This document shows, piece by piece, positions 1 to 6,701 of a stretch of 7,456 nucleotides of DNA. The translations under genes and the position numbers were made by a program. Under the pieces are notes generated by a model. That model did not search any database. It worked only from the letters and a program-made list of their open reading frames with translations, and was not told the origin of the DNA. This DNA comes from Moraxellaceae bacterium. GTDB lineage: Bacteria > Pseudomonadota > Gammaproteobacteria > Pseudomonadales > UBA3067. How positions within the stretch are numbered: position 1 is the first letter of the stretch; each line of letters starts with the position of its first letter. Location of the stretch: NCBI GenBank assembly GCA_002401525.1, contig NVTH01000134.1, positions 1 to 7,456 of the forward strand, read 5' to 3'.

Positions 1-255
1 CCCCTGGGGGCGGGTGCTTTATGGAGGTGCTCGCTTAGGTGGTTATTTTTTGGCCAAATTGTGAACGCAACGCAAATCTCAAAATCACTACTTGGATTGT
101 TAGGATTTGAAGGGCAAATGCTTGTTTTTAGTCTAGAATTCTCAGATTACTAAAGCCTATCGACAATTCTCTCGAAACACTGCCTGCAAATATTTTTGGG
201 AATCTATTTATTTGCGCATTAAAAACTGTGGAATTTAGGGCAGAGGCTTGAAATA

Positions 256-264
256 TGGTATTAT
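256..264 (+). promoter_or_regulatory. Candidate extended -10 promoter for gyrA
   Basis: The sequence TGGTATTAT fits the extended -10 pattern TGnTATAAT with one mismatch (a T in place of the second central A). The region 17-18 bp upstream has no good -35 hexamer, which is tolerated in extended -10 promoters. Transcription would start near 271, leaving a leader of about 80 nt before the gyrA ATG. This is pattern matching only; other weak hexamers exist nearby, for example TAGAAT at 134-139. Confidence 0.3.
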
Positions 265-341
265 TTCGCCCTTTATTTTCTTGTGTGATCTAGTTTCGGG
301 CGATTTGTTTTTTTCAGATAAATCGGTACTTGAAGTAGCTT

Positions 342-346
342 AAGAG
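342..346 (+). promoter_or_regulatory. Ribosome binding site of gyrA
   Basis: AAGAG lies 7 nt before the ATG at 354. It is a moderate match to the Shine-Dalgarno consensus and supports the chosen start, as does the immediate N-terminal similarity to other GyrA proteins ([20 protein letters not shown]). Confidence 0.5.
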
Positions 347-353
347 CGAATTT

Positions 354-3077
354 ATGGGCGAGTTAGCTAAAGAAATTTTGCCAGTCAATATCGAAGATGA
401 GTTGAAACAATCTTATCTCGATTATTCCATGAGTGTCATTGTTGGACGAGCGTTGCCGGATATAAGAGACGGCTTAAAGCCAGTGCATCGGCGCGTGTTG
501 TTTGCAATGAACGAACTCAATAACGATTGGAATAAACCGTACAAGAAGTCCGCCCGTGTGGTGGGGGATGTGATTGGTAAGTACCATCCCCATGGCGATA
601 CCGCTGTTTATGACACCATTGTACGTATGGCGCAGCCTTTTTCACTGCGTTACATGCTGGTAGATGGTCAAGGCAACTTTGGTTCCGTGGACGGTGATTC
701 TGCCGCGGCGATGCGGTATACCGAAGTGCGAATGTCGAAGATTGCCCATGAGTTGCTGTCGGATCTTGATAAGGAGACGGTTAATTTCGTTCCTAACTAC
801 GACGGTTCTGAGCAGATTCCCGAAGTATTGCCTACACGCGTGCCTAATCTTTTGGTGAATGGCTCTTCTGGGATTGCCGTGGGAATGGCCACCAATATCC
901 CGCCGCATAATTTAACCGAAGTCATTAATGGTGTGTTTGCCTTGATGGACGATGGCGAGATTAGCGTTGAAGGGTTGATGGAGTACATTCCTGGCCCAGA
1001 TTTCCCCACCGCAGGGTTTATCAATGGTCGCGCCGGAATCTTGGAAGCCTATCGTACCGGCAGGGGCCGCATTTACATGCGCGCGCGAAGTGCGATTGAA
1101 GTGGATGATAAGACCAGCCGACAAACCATCCTTGTGAACGAGCTTCCCTATCAGGTGAATAAAGCGCGTTTGATTGAGAAAATCGCTGAGTTAGTGCGTG
1201 ACAAGAGAATTGAAGGCATTTCGGAATTAAGGGATGAGTCCGATAAAGACGGCATGCGCATCGTCATTGAATTAAAGCGTGGCGAAGTGGGCGAGGTAGT
1301 GCTCAATAACCTTTATTCTCAAACGCAGATGGAGTCTGTGTTTGGCATTAATATGGTGGCACTGCAGAACGGTCAACCGAAGCTGCACAATTTGAAGGCG
1401 ATTTTAGAAGCCTTCTTATTGCACCGTCGTGAAGTGGTGACGCGCCGTACTGTGTATGAATTGCGCAAGGCTCGTGAGCGTTGTCATATGTTAGAAGGTT
1501 TAACGGTCGCTCTGGCGAATATTGATCCAGTGATTGCGCTGATTAAGGCCTCTCCCAATGCTGCGGAGGCGAGGGAGAAATTATTGGCCCAATCTTGGGA
1601 GCCCGGCGATGTGATTCGTTTGTTGGAGCGAGCAGGCGAAGGGCAAATCTCCCGTCCTGACAGCCTGGCTGACGAGTTTGGTTTTCGCGACGGGCAGTAC
1701 TATTTCTCTCCAGAGCAAGCCAAAGCCATTCTAGACATGCAGTTGCATCGTTTGACGGGTTTAGAGCAAGAAAAACTCCATAAAGAGTACGAAGAAATAT
1801 TAGAGCGGATCAAATATTACATCAGCATCTTGTCTGACCCTGACTTACTGTTGAAAGTGATTCGCGAAGAGCTTGAGGAGATTCGTGATAATTACGGCGA
1901 TGATCGTCGCACTGAAATAATTACTTCTCGACTGGATTTAAGTCACGAAGATTTGATCACTGAAGAAAATGTAGTGGTGACTTTGTCTTACGGCGGTTAC
2001 GCCAAAACTCAGCCTATTGATACTTATGAGGCTCAGAAGCGTGGAGGCAAAGGCAAAGCCGCGACCAAGGTGAAAGACGAGGATTACATTGACCACTTAT
2101 TAGTGGCCAGCACCCACGATACTATTTTGTGCTTTACCAGTGTGGGTAAGGTGTATTGGTTAAGAGTGTTCCAGCTGCCTCAGGCAAGCCGAACTTCTCG
2201 TGGTCAACCGATTGTAAATATTCTGCCGCTAAGCGAAGGCGAGCGGGTTACTTCCATATTGCCTTTGCGGGACTTCAGTGCTGGCAAGTATGTGTTTATG
2301 GCCACCAGTAATGGCACCGTTAAGAAGGTGGAGCTGAATAGCTTTGCTCGACCTCGCAGCAGTGGTTTGATCGCCATTGAACTGGAAGAAAATAACACCC
2401 TGGTGGGCGTTGCCATTACCGATGGCTCACAAGAATTGATGTTGATGAGCAGCGAAGGTAAGGCGATCCGGTTTAAAGAGGAAGATGTGCGAGCCATGGG
2501 ACGAAGCGCCCGTGGCGTAAGAGGGATTAAGATTAAAGAAGGGCATAAGTTAATCTCCTTGTTGGTAGTGGAAGACAATTGCAGTGTCTTGACTGCAAGT
2601 ACCAATGGCTACGGCAAACGTACCTGCTTGGATGACTATTCCACTCAAGGGCGTGGCGGTCAGGGTGTGATTGCGATGCAAATTAGTGATCGAAACGGTG
2701 CCTTGGTGGGCGCGGTTAAGGTGGTCGATGGCGATGAAATTATGTTGATCAGTGATCAAGGTAAATTGATTCGGACCCGAGCGAATGAAGTCTCAGTGCA
2801 AGGCAGAAACACTCAAGGAGTGAGATTAATACGGCTGTCCGACAATGAGCATTTGGTAGGCGTTGAACGAGTCGAAGAGTTGGTCAGTGATGAGGCTGAA
2901 GTTGATGCAGAAGAGGCTGAAAGTGCGGTAAGCAGTGAGGTTTCTGACGCTACTGCTGGGGATCCAATTGCTGGGGATTCGGTTTCTGACGCTGATGGCG
3001 TAGCGGATTCTGGCGTTTCCGAAGCGGGGGATGATTCCGCCGATGAAGATGATGGTGTGGATTCGACAGAAGATTAG
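354..3077 (+). CDS. gyrA: DNA gyrase subunit A (type IIA topoisomerase)
   Basis: GyrA cuts and rejoins DNA in the A2B2 gyrase complex, which uses ATP (through GyrB) to introduce negative supercoils. The 907-residue product has the full family layout. The winged-helix/5Y-CAP domain carries the catalytic Tyr122 (in AAAMRYTE) and the quinolone-determining region ([13 protein letters not shown], about 75-87). The tower and coiled-coil arms run to about residue 520. The C-terminal beta-pinwheel carries the GyrA box QKRGGKG at 561-567, with Lys for the usual second-position Arg. Residue 83 is Thr, as in Pseudomonas, where E. coli has Ser; Asp87 is unchanged. Residues 841-907 form an acidic tail with 26 Asp/Glu and no Lys/Arg, making the protein about 30 residues longer than E. 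coli GyrA (875). The GyrA box distinguishes it from ParC. Start choice is supported by the Shine-Dalgarno and by numbering identical to E. coli at 83, 87 and 122. Confidence 0.98.
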   Translation: MGELAKEILPVNIEDELKQSYLDYSMSVIVGRALPDIRDGLKPVHRRVLFAMNELNNDWNKPYKKSARVVGDVIGKYHPHGDTAVYDTIVRMAQPFSLRYMLVDGQGNFGSVDGDSAAAMRYTEVRMSKIAHELLSDLDKETVNFVPNYDGSEQIPEVLPTRVPNLLVNGSSGIAVGMATNIPPHNLTEVINGVFALMDDGEISVEGLMEYIPGPDFPTAGFINGRAGILEAYRTGRGRIYMRARSAIEVDDKTSRQTILVNELPYQVNKARLIEKIAELVRDKRIEGISELRDESDKDGMRIVIELKRGEVGEVVLNNLYSQTQMESVFGINMVALQNGQPKLHNLKAILEAFLLHRREVVTRRTVYELRKARERCHMLEGLTVALANIDPVIALIKASPNAAEAREKLLAQSWEPGDVIRLLERAGEGQISRPDSLADEFGFRDGQYYFSPEQAKAILDMQLHRLTGLEQEKLHKEYEEILERIKYYISILSDPDLLLKVIREELEEIRDNYGDDRRTEIITSRLDLSHEDLITEENVVVTLSYGGYAKTQPIDTYEAQKRGGKGKAATKVKDEDYIDHLLVASTHDTILCFTSVGKVYWLRVFQLPQASRTSRGQPIVNILPLSEGERVTSILPLRDFSAGKYVFMATSNGTVKKVELNSFARPRSSGLIAIELEENNTLVGVAITDGSQELMLMSSEGKAIRFKEEDVRAMGRSARGVRGIKIKEGHKLISLLVVEDNCSVLTASTNGYGKRTCLDDYSTQGRGGQGVIAMQISDRNGALVGAVKVVDGDEIMLISDQGKLIRTRANEVSVQGRNTQGVRLIRLSDNEHLVGVERVEELVSDEAEVDAEEAESAVSSEVSDATAGDPIAGDSVSDADGVADSGVSEAGDDSADEDDGVDSTED
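2939..2993 (+). repeat. Short direct repeats in the gyrA acidic-tail coding sequence
   Basis: The 13-mer GGTTTCTGACGCT occurs at 2939-2951 and again at 2981-2993, a period of 42 bp (14 codons). Between them the 10-mer TGCTGGGGAT occurs at 2954-2963 and 2969-2978, a period of 15 bp (5 codons). Both periods keep the reading frame, giving the repeated peptides VSDA and AGD. The pattern suggests that in-frame slippage or duplication helped lengthen the disordered tail. Confidence 0.7.
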
Positions 3078-3132
3078 TTGAAGTAATACCGGTTATTTGA
3101 ATTTTTAATAGTGCTTAATTTAGGTTGTAGTT

Positions 3133-4221
3133 ATGAGTAGAGCTTTTAATTTTTGTGCTGGCCCGGCTGCTCTGCCGGAAGAAGTGTTGAAGCAGGCACA
3201 GGATGAAATGCTGGACTGGCAGCATCAAGCCGGTTGCTCAGTGATGGAAATGAGTCATCGCAGCGCTGAGTTTATCAGTATTATTGAACAGGCAGAACAA
3301 GATCTACGCGACTTATTAGCCATTCCCGATCGATACAAAGTGTTGTTTATGCAAGGTGGGGCGAGCAGTCAGTTTGCAATGCTGCCGATGAATCTGTTAG
3401 GCGAGAGTACTCAAGCGGATTACTTTAATACTGGGCAGTGGTCTAAAAAGGCGATTGCCGAAGCGAAACGCTATTGTGATGTCAATGTCGTCGCCAGCGG
3501 TGATGATCAAAACTTTTGTTATGTGCCTAAGGCGGCTGACTGGAAGCTGAGCGAATCAGCAGCGTATGTGCATTATGTGGCCAATGAAACCATTGGTGGC
3601 TTGGAATTCGCTGAGGTGCCAGAGGTAGGCGGTAAGGTTTTAGTCGCCGACATGTCATCGACTTTACTGTCTCGTCCGATTGATGTGAGCCGTTATGGTG
3701 TGATTTACGCAGGCGCGCAAAAAAATATAGGTCCCGCTGGATTGACCTTGGTGATTATTGACGAAAGCTTGCTGGGTAATGCGTCCGCCCAAACGCCGGC
3801 AATGTTTAATTATGAGATCGCGGCTAAAAATGGTTCTTTGTACAACACACCGCCTAGCTATTCAATTTATCTTGCGGGGTTGGTGTTTAAGTGGCTGAAG
3901 AATTTGGGCGGGCTTGAAGCCATGGCTGAGATAAATGAGCGTAAAGCGAAAAAGTTATACGGCTTTATTGATCAGTCTGATTTTTACGCCAATCCTGTGG
4001 AAATTGAAAGCCGTTCATGGATGAATGTACCGTTTACACTAGCGAGCGCGGATTTGGACAAAGAGTTTTTAGTTCAGGCCGAACAAAGAAGGTTGCTTAA
4101 TCTTAAAGGCCATCGTTCAGTGGGAGGGATGCGGGCGAGCATCTATAATGCGGTGCCTGAGAAGGCAGTTGATGCACTGATTGAGTTTATGGCTGATTTT
4201 GAGCAACAGCAAAGTCGTTAG
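3133..4221 (+). CDS. serC: Phosphoserine aminotransferase
   Basis: SerC is a cytoplasmic PLP enzyme that converts 3-phosphohydroxypyruvate and glutamate to O-phosphoserine, the second step of serine synthesis. The same enzyme also acts on 3-hydroxy-2-oxo-4-phosphobutanoate in the PdxB-dependent pyridoxal phosphate pathway of Gammaproteobacteria. The 362-residue length equals that of E. coli SerC. Visible signatures are the N-terminal FNFCAGPAALPEEV, the phosphate-binding GGASSQF near 76-82, and the PLP lysine Lys197 in YAGAQKNIGPAG. The C-terminal GHRSVGGMRASIYNA is also typical. It lies 55 bp after gyrA with no evident terminator, so it may be read partly from upstream. A short AGGT at 3122-3125 is the only Shine-Dalgarno-like element, 7 nt before the ATG. 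The start matches the family N-terminus (MSRAFNFCAGPA). No missing residues or frame problems were seen. Confidence 0.97.
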   Translation: MSRAFNFCAGPAALPEEVLKQAQDEMLDWQHQAGCSVMEMSHRSAEFISIIEQAEQDLRDLLAIPDRYKVLFMQGGASSQFAMLPMNLLGESTQADYFNTGQWSKKAIAEAKRYCDVNVVASGDDQNFCYVPKAADWKLSESAAYVHYVANETIGGLEFAEVPEVGGKVLVADMSSTLLSRPIDVSRYGVIYAGAQKNIGPAGLTLVIIDESLLGNASAQTPAMFNYEIAAKNGSLYNTPPSYSIYLAGLVFKWLKNLGGLEAMAEINERKAKKLYGFIDQSDFYANPVEIESRSWMNVPFTLASADLDKEFLVQAEQRRLLNLKGHRSVGGMRASIYNAVPEKAVDALIEFMADFEQQQSR

Positions 4222-4247
4222 ATAATCCGATAATCGATTAAATAAAA

Positions 4248-4262
4248 ATGTCTGCGTTATGA
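4248..4262 (+). promoter_or_regulatory. Four-codon ORF overlapping the pheA start (possible translational coupling)
   Basis: ATG TCT GCG TTA TGA encodes only Met-Ser-Ala-Leu. Its stop overlaps the pheA start codon as ATGA (4259-4262), the geometry used for termination-reinitiation coupling. Neither start has a clear Shine-Dalgarno; the bases before 4248 are A-rich. It has no Phe codons, so it is not a classical pheL-type attenuator leader. It could easily be a chance arrangement. Confidence 0.2.
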
Positions 4263-5401
4263 GCGATCAGGAAGAAAAAGAGTTAGGCGCATTACGAGTG
4301 CGCATCGATAATATTGATGCGCAATTGCAAAATTTGCTCAATGAGAGAGCGCGTTGCGCGTTGCAAGTGGCTGAGGTGAAAAGTCGCGAAGCAGGCGCCG
4401 AGACGCTTTTTTATCGCCCAGAACGTGAAGCTCAAGTGTTGCGTAAGGTGATGGAGCGCAATGAAGGGCCTTTGCACAATGAGACCGTCGCGCGGCTTTT
4501 CCGTGAAGTGATGTCGGCTTGTTTGGCGCTTGAAAACCCAATGCAAATTGGCTACTTAGGGCCTGAAGGAACGTTCACTCACGCAGCCGTTCATAAGCAT
4601 TTCGGGCACTCTGTACAGAGTATTCCCTTGGCGGCGATTGATGAGGTGTTTCGAGAAGTTGAGGCGGGCTCGGCTCATTACGGCATAGTACCGGTGGAAA
4701 ACTCAACGGAAGGGGTTGTTAATCATACCCTGGATAGTTTTTTAGACTCGGCGTTAGTGATTTGTGGCGAAGTGGAACTTCGTATTCACCAGCATTTTTT
4801 GGTGCATCCTGATCAAGCTAAACGGGATAAGGACTCAGCAAAGAACACGCAACGCAATCAGGGCGATGGCTGTATTCGGCGTATCTATTCTCACCAGCAA
4901 TCCCTTGGGCAGTGTCGTAAGTGGTTGGATACTCATTGGGCGGGAGTGGAACGAGTAGCGGTGAGTAGTAATGCCGAGGCGGCTCGTATGGTGCGAGATG
5001 ATCCCACCGCCGCAGCGATAGCGGGGGATATGGCGGCGGCTCAGTATGGCTTAGTGCTGCAGGCTGAGAAAATTGAAGATAATCCGAACAATACCACGCG
5101 TTTTTTAATTATCGGCAATAGCCCAGTGCCGCCAAGTGGCAAGGATAAAACTTCAGTGTTGATTTCGACGCGAAATTATCCCGGGGCGTTGTATCGCGTG
5201 TTGGAGCCGTTCCATGATCTGGGCATTAGTTTAACTAAAATTGAAACTCGTCCTTCTAAGGTGGGAAATTGGTCGTATGTATTTTTCATCGATTTCGAGG
5301 GGCATGTTGAAGACGTTAAGTCCAAAAAGTTGTGGAAATTATTAGAATCTGAGGTGGCTGAATTACGCTGTTTAGGCTCCTATCCGAAGGCTGTGCTTTA
5401 G
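4259..5401 (+). CDS. pheA: Bifunctional chorismate mutase / prephenate dehydratase (P-protein)
   Basis: PheA turns chorismate into prephenate and then phenylpyruvate, the precursor of phenylalanine. Residues about 9-92 form an AroQ mutase domain: Arg13, Arg30 and Lys41 align with E. coli Arg11, Arg28 and Lys39, and YRPERE at 52-57 supplies the Glu52 equivalent. Glu92 stands where E. coli has Gln88, as in Pseudomonas-type enzymes. The dehydratase domain begins at about 96 (IGYLGPEGTFTHAA) and includes VPVENSTEG and the catalytic TRF at 280-282. A C-terminal ACT domain (about 298-378) has GALYRVL at 309-315 and ETRP at 329-332, the place of the ESRP motif, which implies feedback inhibition by phenylalanine. 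The protein is 380 residues; a hydrophilic insertion around 184-204 accounts for about 15 extra residues. An in-frame stop at 4223-4225 with no start codon before 4259 fixes the ATG. No strong Shine-Dalgarno is present. Confidence 0.96.
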   Translation: MSDQEEKELGALRVRIDNIDAQLQNLLNERARCALQVAEVKSREAGAETLFYRPEREAQVLRKVMERNEGPLHNETVARLFREVMSACLALENPMQIGYLGPEGTFTHAAVHKHFGHSVQSIPLAAIDEVFREVEAGSAHYGIVPVENSTEGVVNHTLDSFLDSALVICGEVELRIHQHFLVHPDQAKRDKDSAKNTQRNQGDGCIRRIYSHQQSLGQCRKWLDTHWAGVERVAVSSNAEAARMVRDDPTAAAIAGDMAAAQYGLVLQAEKIEDNPNNTTRFLIIGNSPVPPSGKDKTSVLISTRNYPGALYRVLEPFHDLGISLTKIETRPSKVGNWSYVFFIDFEGHVEDVKSKKLWKLLESEVAELRCLGSYPKAVL

Positions 5402-5510
5402 GTTTGGGTGTTTTTGTTAAGGGCGCTTGCTCTCTTGGCTCTGCTCCCTACTAGTATTGGTTTATAACCCTACTATTTTTATTTTGAATTGCCACGTTAG
5501 GGAAACCGAG
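5402..5510 (+). other. pheA-hisC intergenic gap, possible weak promoter
   Basis: This 109 bp gap is the longest in the cluster and is AT-rich in its second half. A TATAAC hexamer at 5463-5468 resembles a -10 box, but no -35 sits at proper spacing; TTGCTC (5427-5432) with TAGTAT (5452-5457) is separated by 19 bp. A separate promoter for hisC-tyrA is possible but weakly supported. No terminator hairpin with a T-run was found. Confidence 0.25.
5499..5503 (+). promoter_or_regulatory. Ribosome binding site that decides the hisC start
   Basis: AGGGA lies 7 nt before the ATG at 5511 and is a good Shine-Dalgarno. It favours this ATG over the in-frame TTG at 5427, whose extension would add 28 hydrophobic residues that the family lacks. 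Confidence 0.75.
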
Positions 5511-6608
5511 ATGAGCACAGATTTTATTGCACTGGCGAATACCTCCATTCAAGGGATGAGCCCCTACTTACCCGGCAAACCGGTCGAAGAATTAGAGCGC
5601 GAGCTGGGGCTCTCGGATATCATCAAGCTGGCTAGCAATGAAAACCCTCGCGGGCCCAGCCTAAAAGTGCAAGAGCAATTAAAGGCTAGTTTTAGTCAGC
5701 TGACGCGATACCCCGACGGTACTGGTTTTCAGCTGAAGCAAAAGCTAGCCGCTAAGCATGGTGTTGATCCCGGCATGATTACTCTGGGGAATGGTTCCAA
5801 CGAAATATTGGAGCTCCTGGCCAAAGCCTTCAGTGGCTCGTCCTCAGAAGTTATTTTCTCGGAATATTCGTTTGTTGTTTACGGCTTGGTGGCTCAGTCG
5901 GTAGGTGCTAAGGCGGTGGTCACTGATGCCAAAGGCTGGGGGCATGATTTACAAGCCATGGCTGCGGCGGTGACTGAGCGCACCAGTCTGATATTTTTGG
6001 CGAATCCGAATAACCCCACGGGTACCTATTTCAGTGCCGACGAGTTAGAGCGCTTTTTGCAAAGCATCCCTTCCCGCGTGATTGTAGTATTGGATGAGGC
6101 CTATGCTGAGTATGTTTCGTTTGAGGAGTACCCTCAAGGGCTTCAGTTCATGTCGAGGCATGAAAACCTGGTCGTGACGCGAACTTTTTCGAAAGCATAC
6201 GGCTTAGCGGCGCTAAGAGTGGGTTTTTGCGTTGCAAATCCTCAAATTACCGACATTTTGAATCGTGTCCGTCAGCCTTTTAATGTAGGTTCGCTAGGAT
6301 TATCTGCAGCCTGTGCGGCGTTGGACGATGCAGATTATTTAGCACAGAGTGTGGCGCTGAATCAGCAGGGCATGACTCAGTTGGAGCAAGGGTTTGAGCA
6401 GCTTAAGCTGGAGTATATTGCTTCCATTGGGAACTTTATTAATGTGGATTTAAAGCGAGATGCAATGCCGGTTTATCAAGCGCTGCTGGCTAAAGGGGTG
6501 ATCGTTCGCCCCGTGGCTAATTATAATATGCCGCAACATTTGAGGGTTTCTATCGGTCTCGAGGCGGAAAACCAGCGTTTTATCGAAACACTGGGTGCTG
6601 TGATTTAA
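5511..6608 (+). CDS. hisC: Histidinol-phosphate aminotransferase family (HisC; likely also aromatic aminotransferase)
   Basis: This is a cytoplasmic PLP enzyme of aminotransferase class I/II, subfamily HisC. Starting at 5511 it has 365 residues, the usual HisC length. Motifs include the N-terminal YLPGKPVEELERELG, KLASNENPRGPS, the NPNNPTG loop at 165-171, Asp195 with Tyr198 (VVLDEAYAEY) for PLP binding, and Lys228 in TFSKAYGLAALRVGF, the Schiff-base lysine. The family reaction is imidazole-acetol phosphate + glutamate to histidinol phosphate. Here the gene lies between pheA and tyrA, far from any visible his genes. In Pseudomonas the copy in this position is called hisC2, and enzymes of this group can transaminate aromatic keto acids or prephenate. 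A role in phenylalanine and tyrosine synthesis is therefore plausible, but the sequence does not settle the substrate. The start is set by the Shine-Dalgarno at 5499-5503. Confidence 0.93.
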   Translation: MSTDFIALANTSIQGMSPYLPGKPVEELERELGLSDIIKLASNENPRGPSLKVQEQLKASFSQLTRYPDGTGFQLKQKLAAKHGVDPGMITLGNGSNEILELLAKAFSGSSSEVIFSEYSFVVYGLVAQSVGAKAVVTDAKGWGHDLQAMAAAVTERTSLIFLANPNNPTGTYFSADELERFLQSIPSRVIVVLDEAYAEYVSFEEYPQGLQFMSRHENLVVTRTFSKAYGLAALRVGFCVANPQITDILNRVRQPFNVGSLGLSAACAALDDADYLAQSVALNQQGMTQLEQGFEQLKLEYIASIGNFINVDLKRDAMPVYQALLAKGVIVRPVANYNMPQHLRVSIGLEAENQRFIETLGAVI

Positions 6609-6701
6609 GGGTTTTGATCTAATCATTGCGATGGATGGCTCGGGTGCACATAGCGGATAGATACCTATCATAGAGCGAATGCTTTAGGGGGCTGTAGTTA
6701 A
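6609..6701. other. hisC-tyrA intergenic gap
   Basis: This 93 bp stretch has no convincing gene, promoter or terminator. A nine-codon ORF at 6631-6660 has no Shine-Dalgarno. A small hairpin, GATAG/CTATC at 6656-6669 with a 4 nt loop, is too weak and lacks a T-run. Confidence 0.5.
6686..6691 (+). promoter_or_regulatory. Ribosome binding site of tyrA
   Basis: AGGGGG sits 10 nt upstream of the GTG at 6702. It supports GTG as the start, since an in-frame TAA lies directly before it at 6699-6701. Confidence 0.6.

Larger units (their letters stand above)
1..353. other. Non-coding region upstream of gyrA
   Basis: No gene can be supported here. All three forward frames contain stops, and the longest open stretches show no recognisable domain. 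The first 60 bases are more GC-rich than the rest; in the second frame they read as a short open stretch ending in TGA at 62-64. That could be the tail of an upstream gene, but 20 residues are too few to identify. From about 60 onward the DNA is AT-rich and looks like intergenic promoter DNA for gyrA. I found no stem-loop followed by a T-run that would pass as a terminator, and no tRNA-like structure. Confidence 0.6.

Noticed and set aside
2..64. Short open stretch at the left edge that could be the C-terminus of an upstream gene
   Set aside because: Only about 20 residues are visible and none match a family I know; it cannot be told from chance.
642..1124. Minus-strand open frames inside gyrA
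   Set aside because: They lie opposite strongly conserved gyrA sequence and show no domain or ribosome site; they are frame shadows.
2204..2759. Minus-strand open frames of 133 and 69 codons inside gyrA
   Set aside because: They are antisense to the GyrA pinwheel domain, with low-information composition and no recognisable family.
4232..4239. Perfect palindrome AATCGATT between serC and pheA
   Set aside because: Eight AT-rich bases are expected by chance and match no operator I can name.
4292..4546. Two overlapping minus-strand frames inside pheA
   Set aside because: They are antisense to the conserved chorismate mutase domain, which fully explains the DNA.
4764..4958. A 64-codon plus-strand frame inside pheA
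   Set aside because: It is an out-of-frame shadow of the dehydratase domain; PheA reads intact on both sides, so there is no frameshift.
5427..5510. In-frame TTG start giving hisC 28 more N-terminal residues, hydrophobic like a signal or membrane segment
   Set aside because: The ATG at 5511 has a good Shine-Dalgarno and gives the normal HisC length and N-terminus; HisC is cytoplasmic and the TTG has no comparable ribosome site.
6631..6660. Nine-codon ORF before tyrA
   Set aside because: It has no Shine-Dalgarno, does not overlap the tyrA start, and lacks a run of Tyr or Phe codons expected of a leader peptide.
6656..6669. Small hairpin GATAG/CTATC between hisC and tyrA
   Set aside because: A 5 bp AT-rich stem without a T-run is too weak for a terminator, and such inverted repeats occur by chance.
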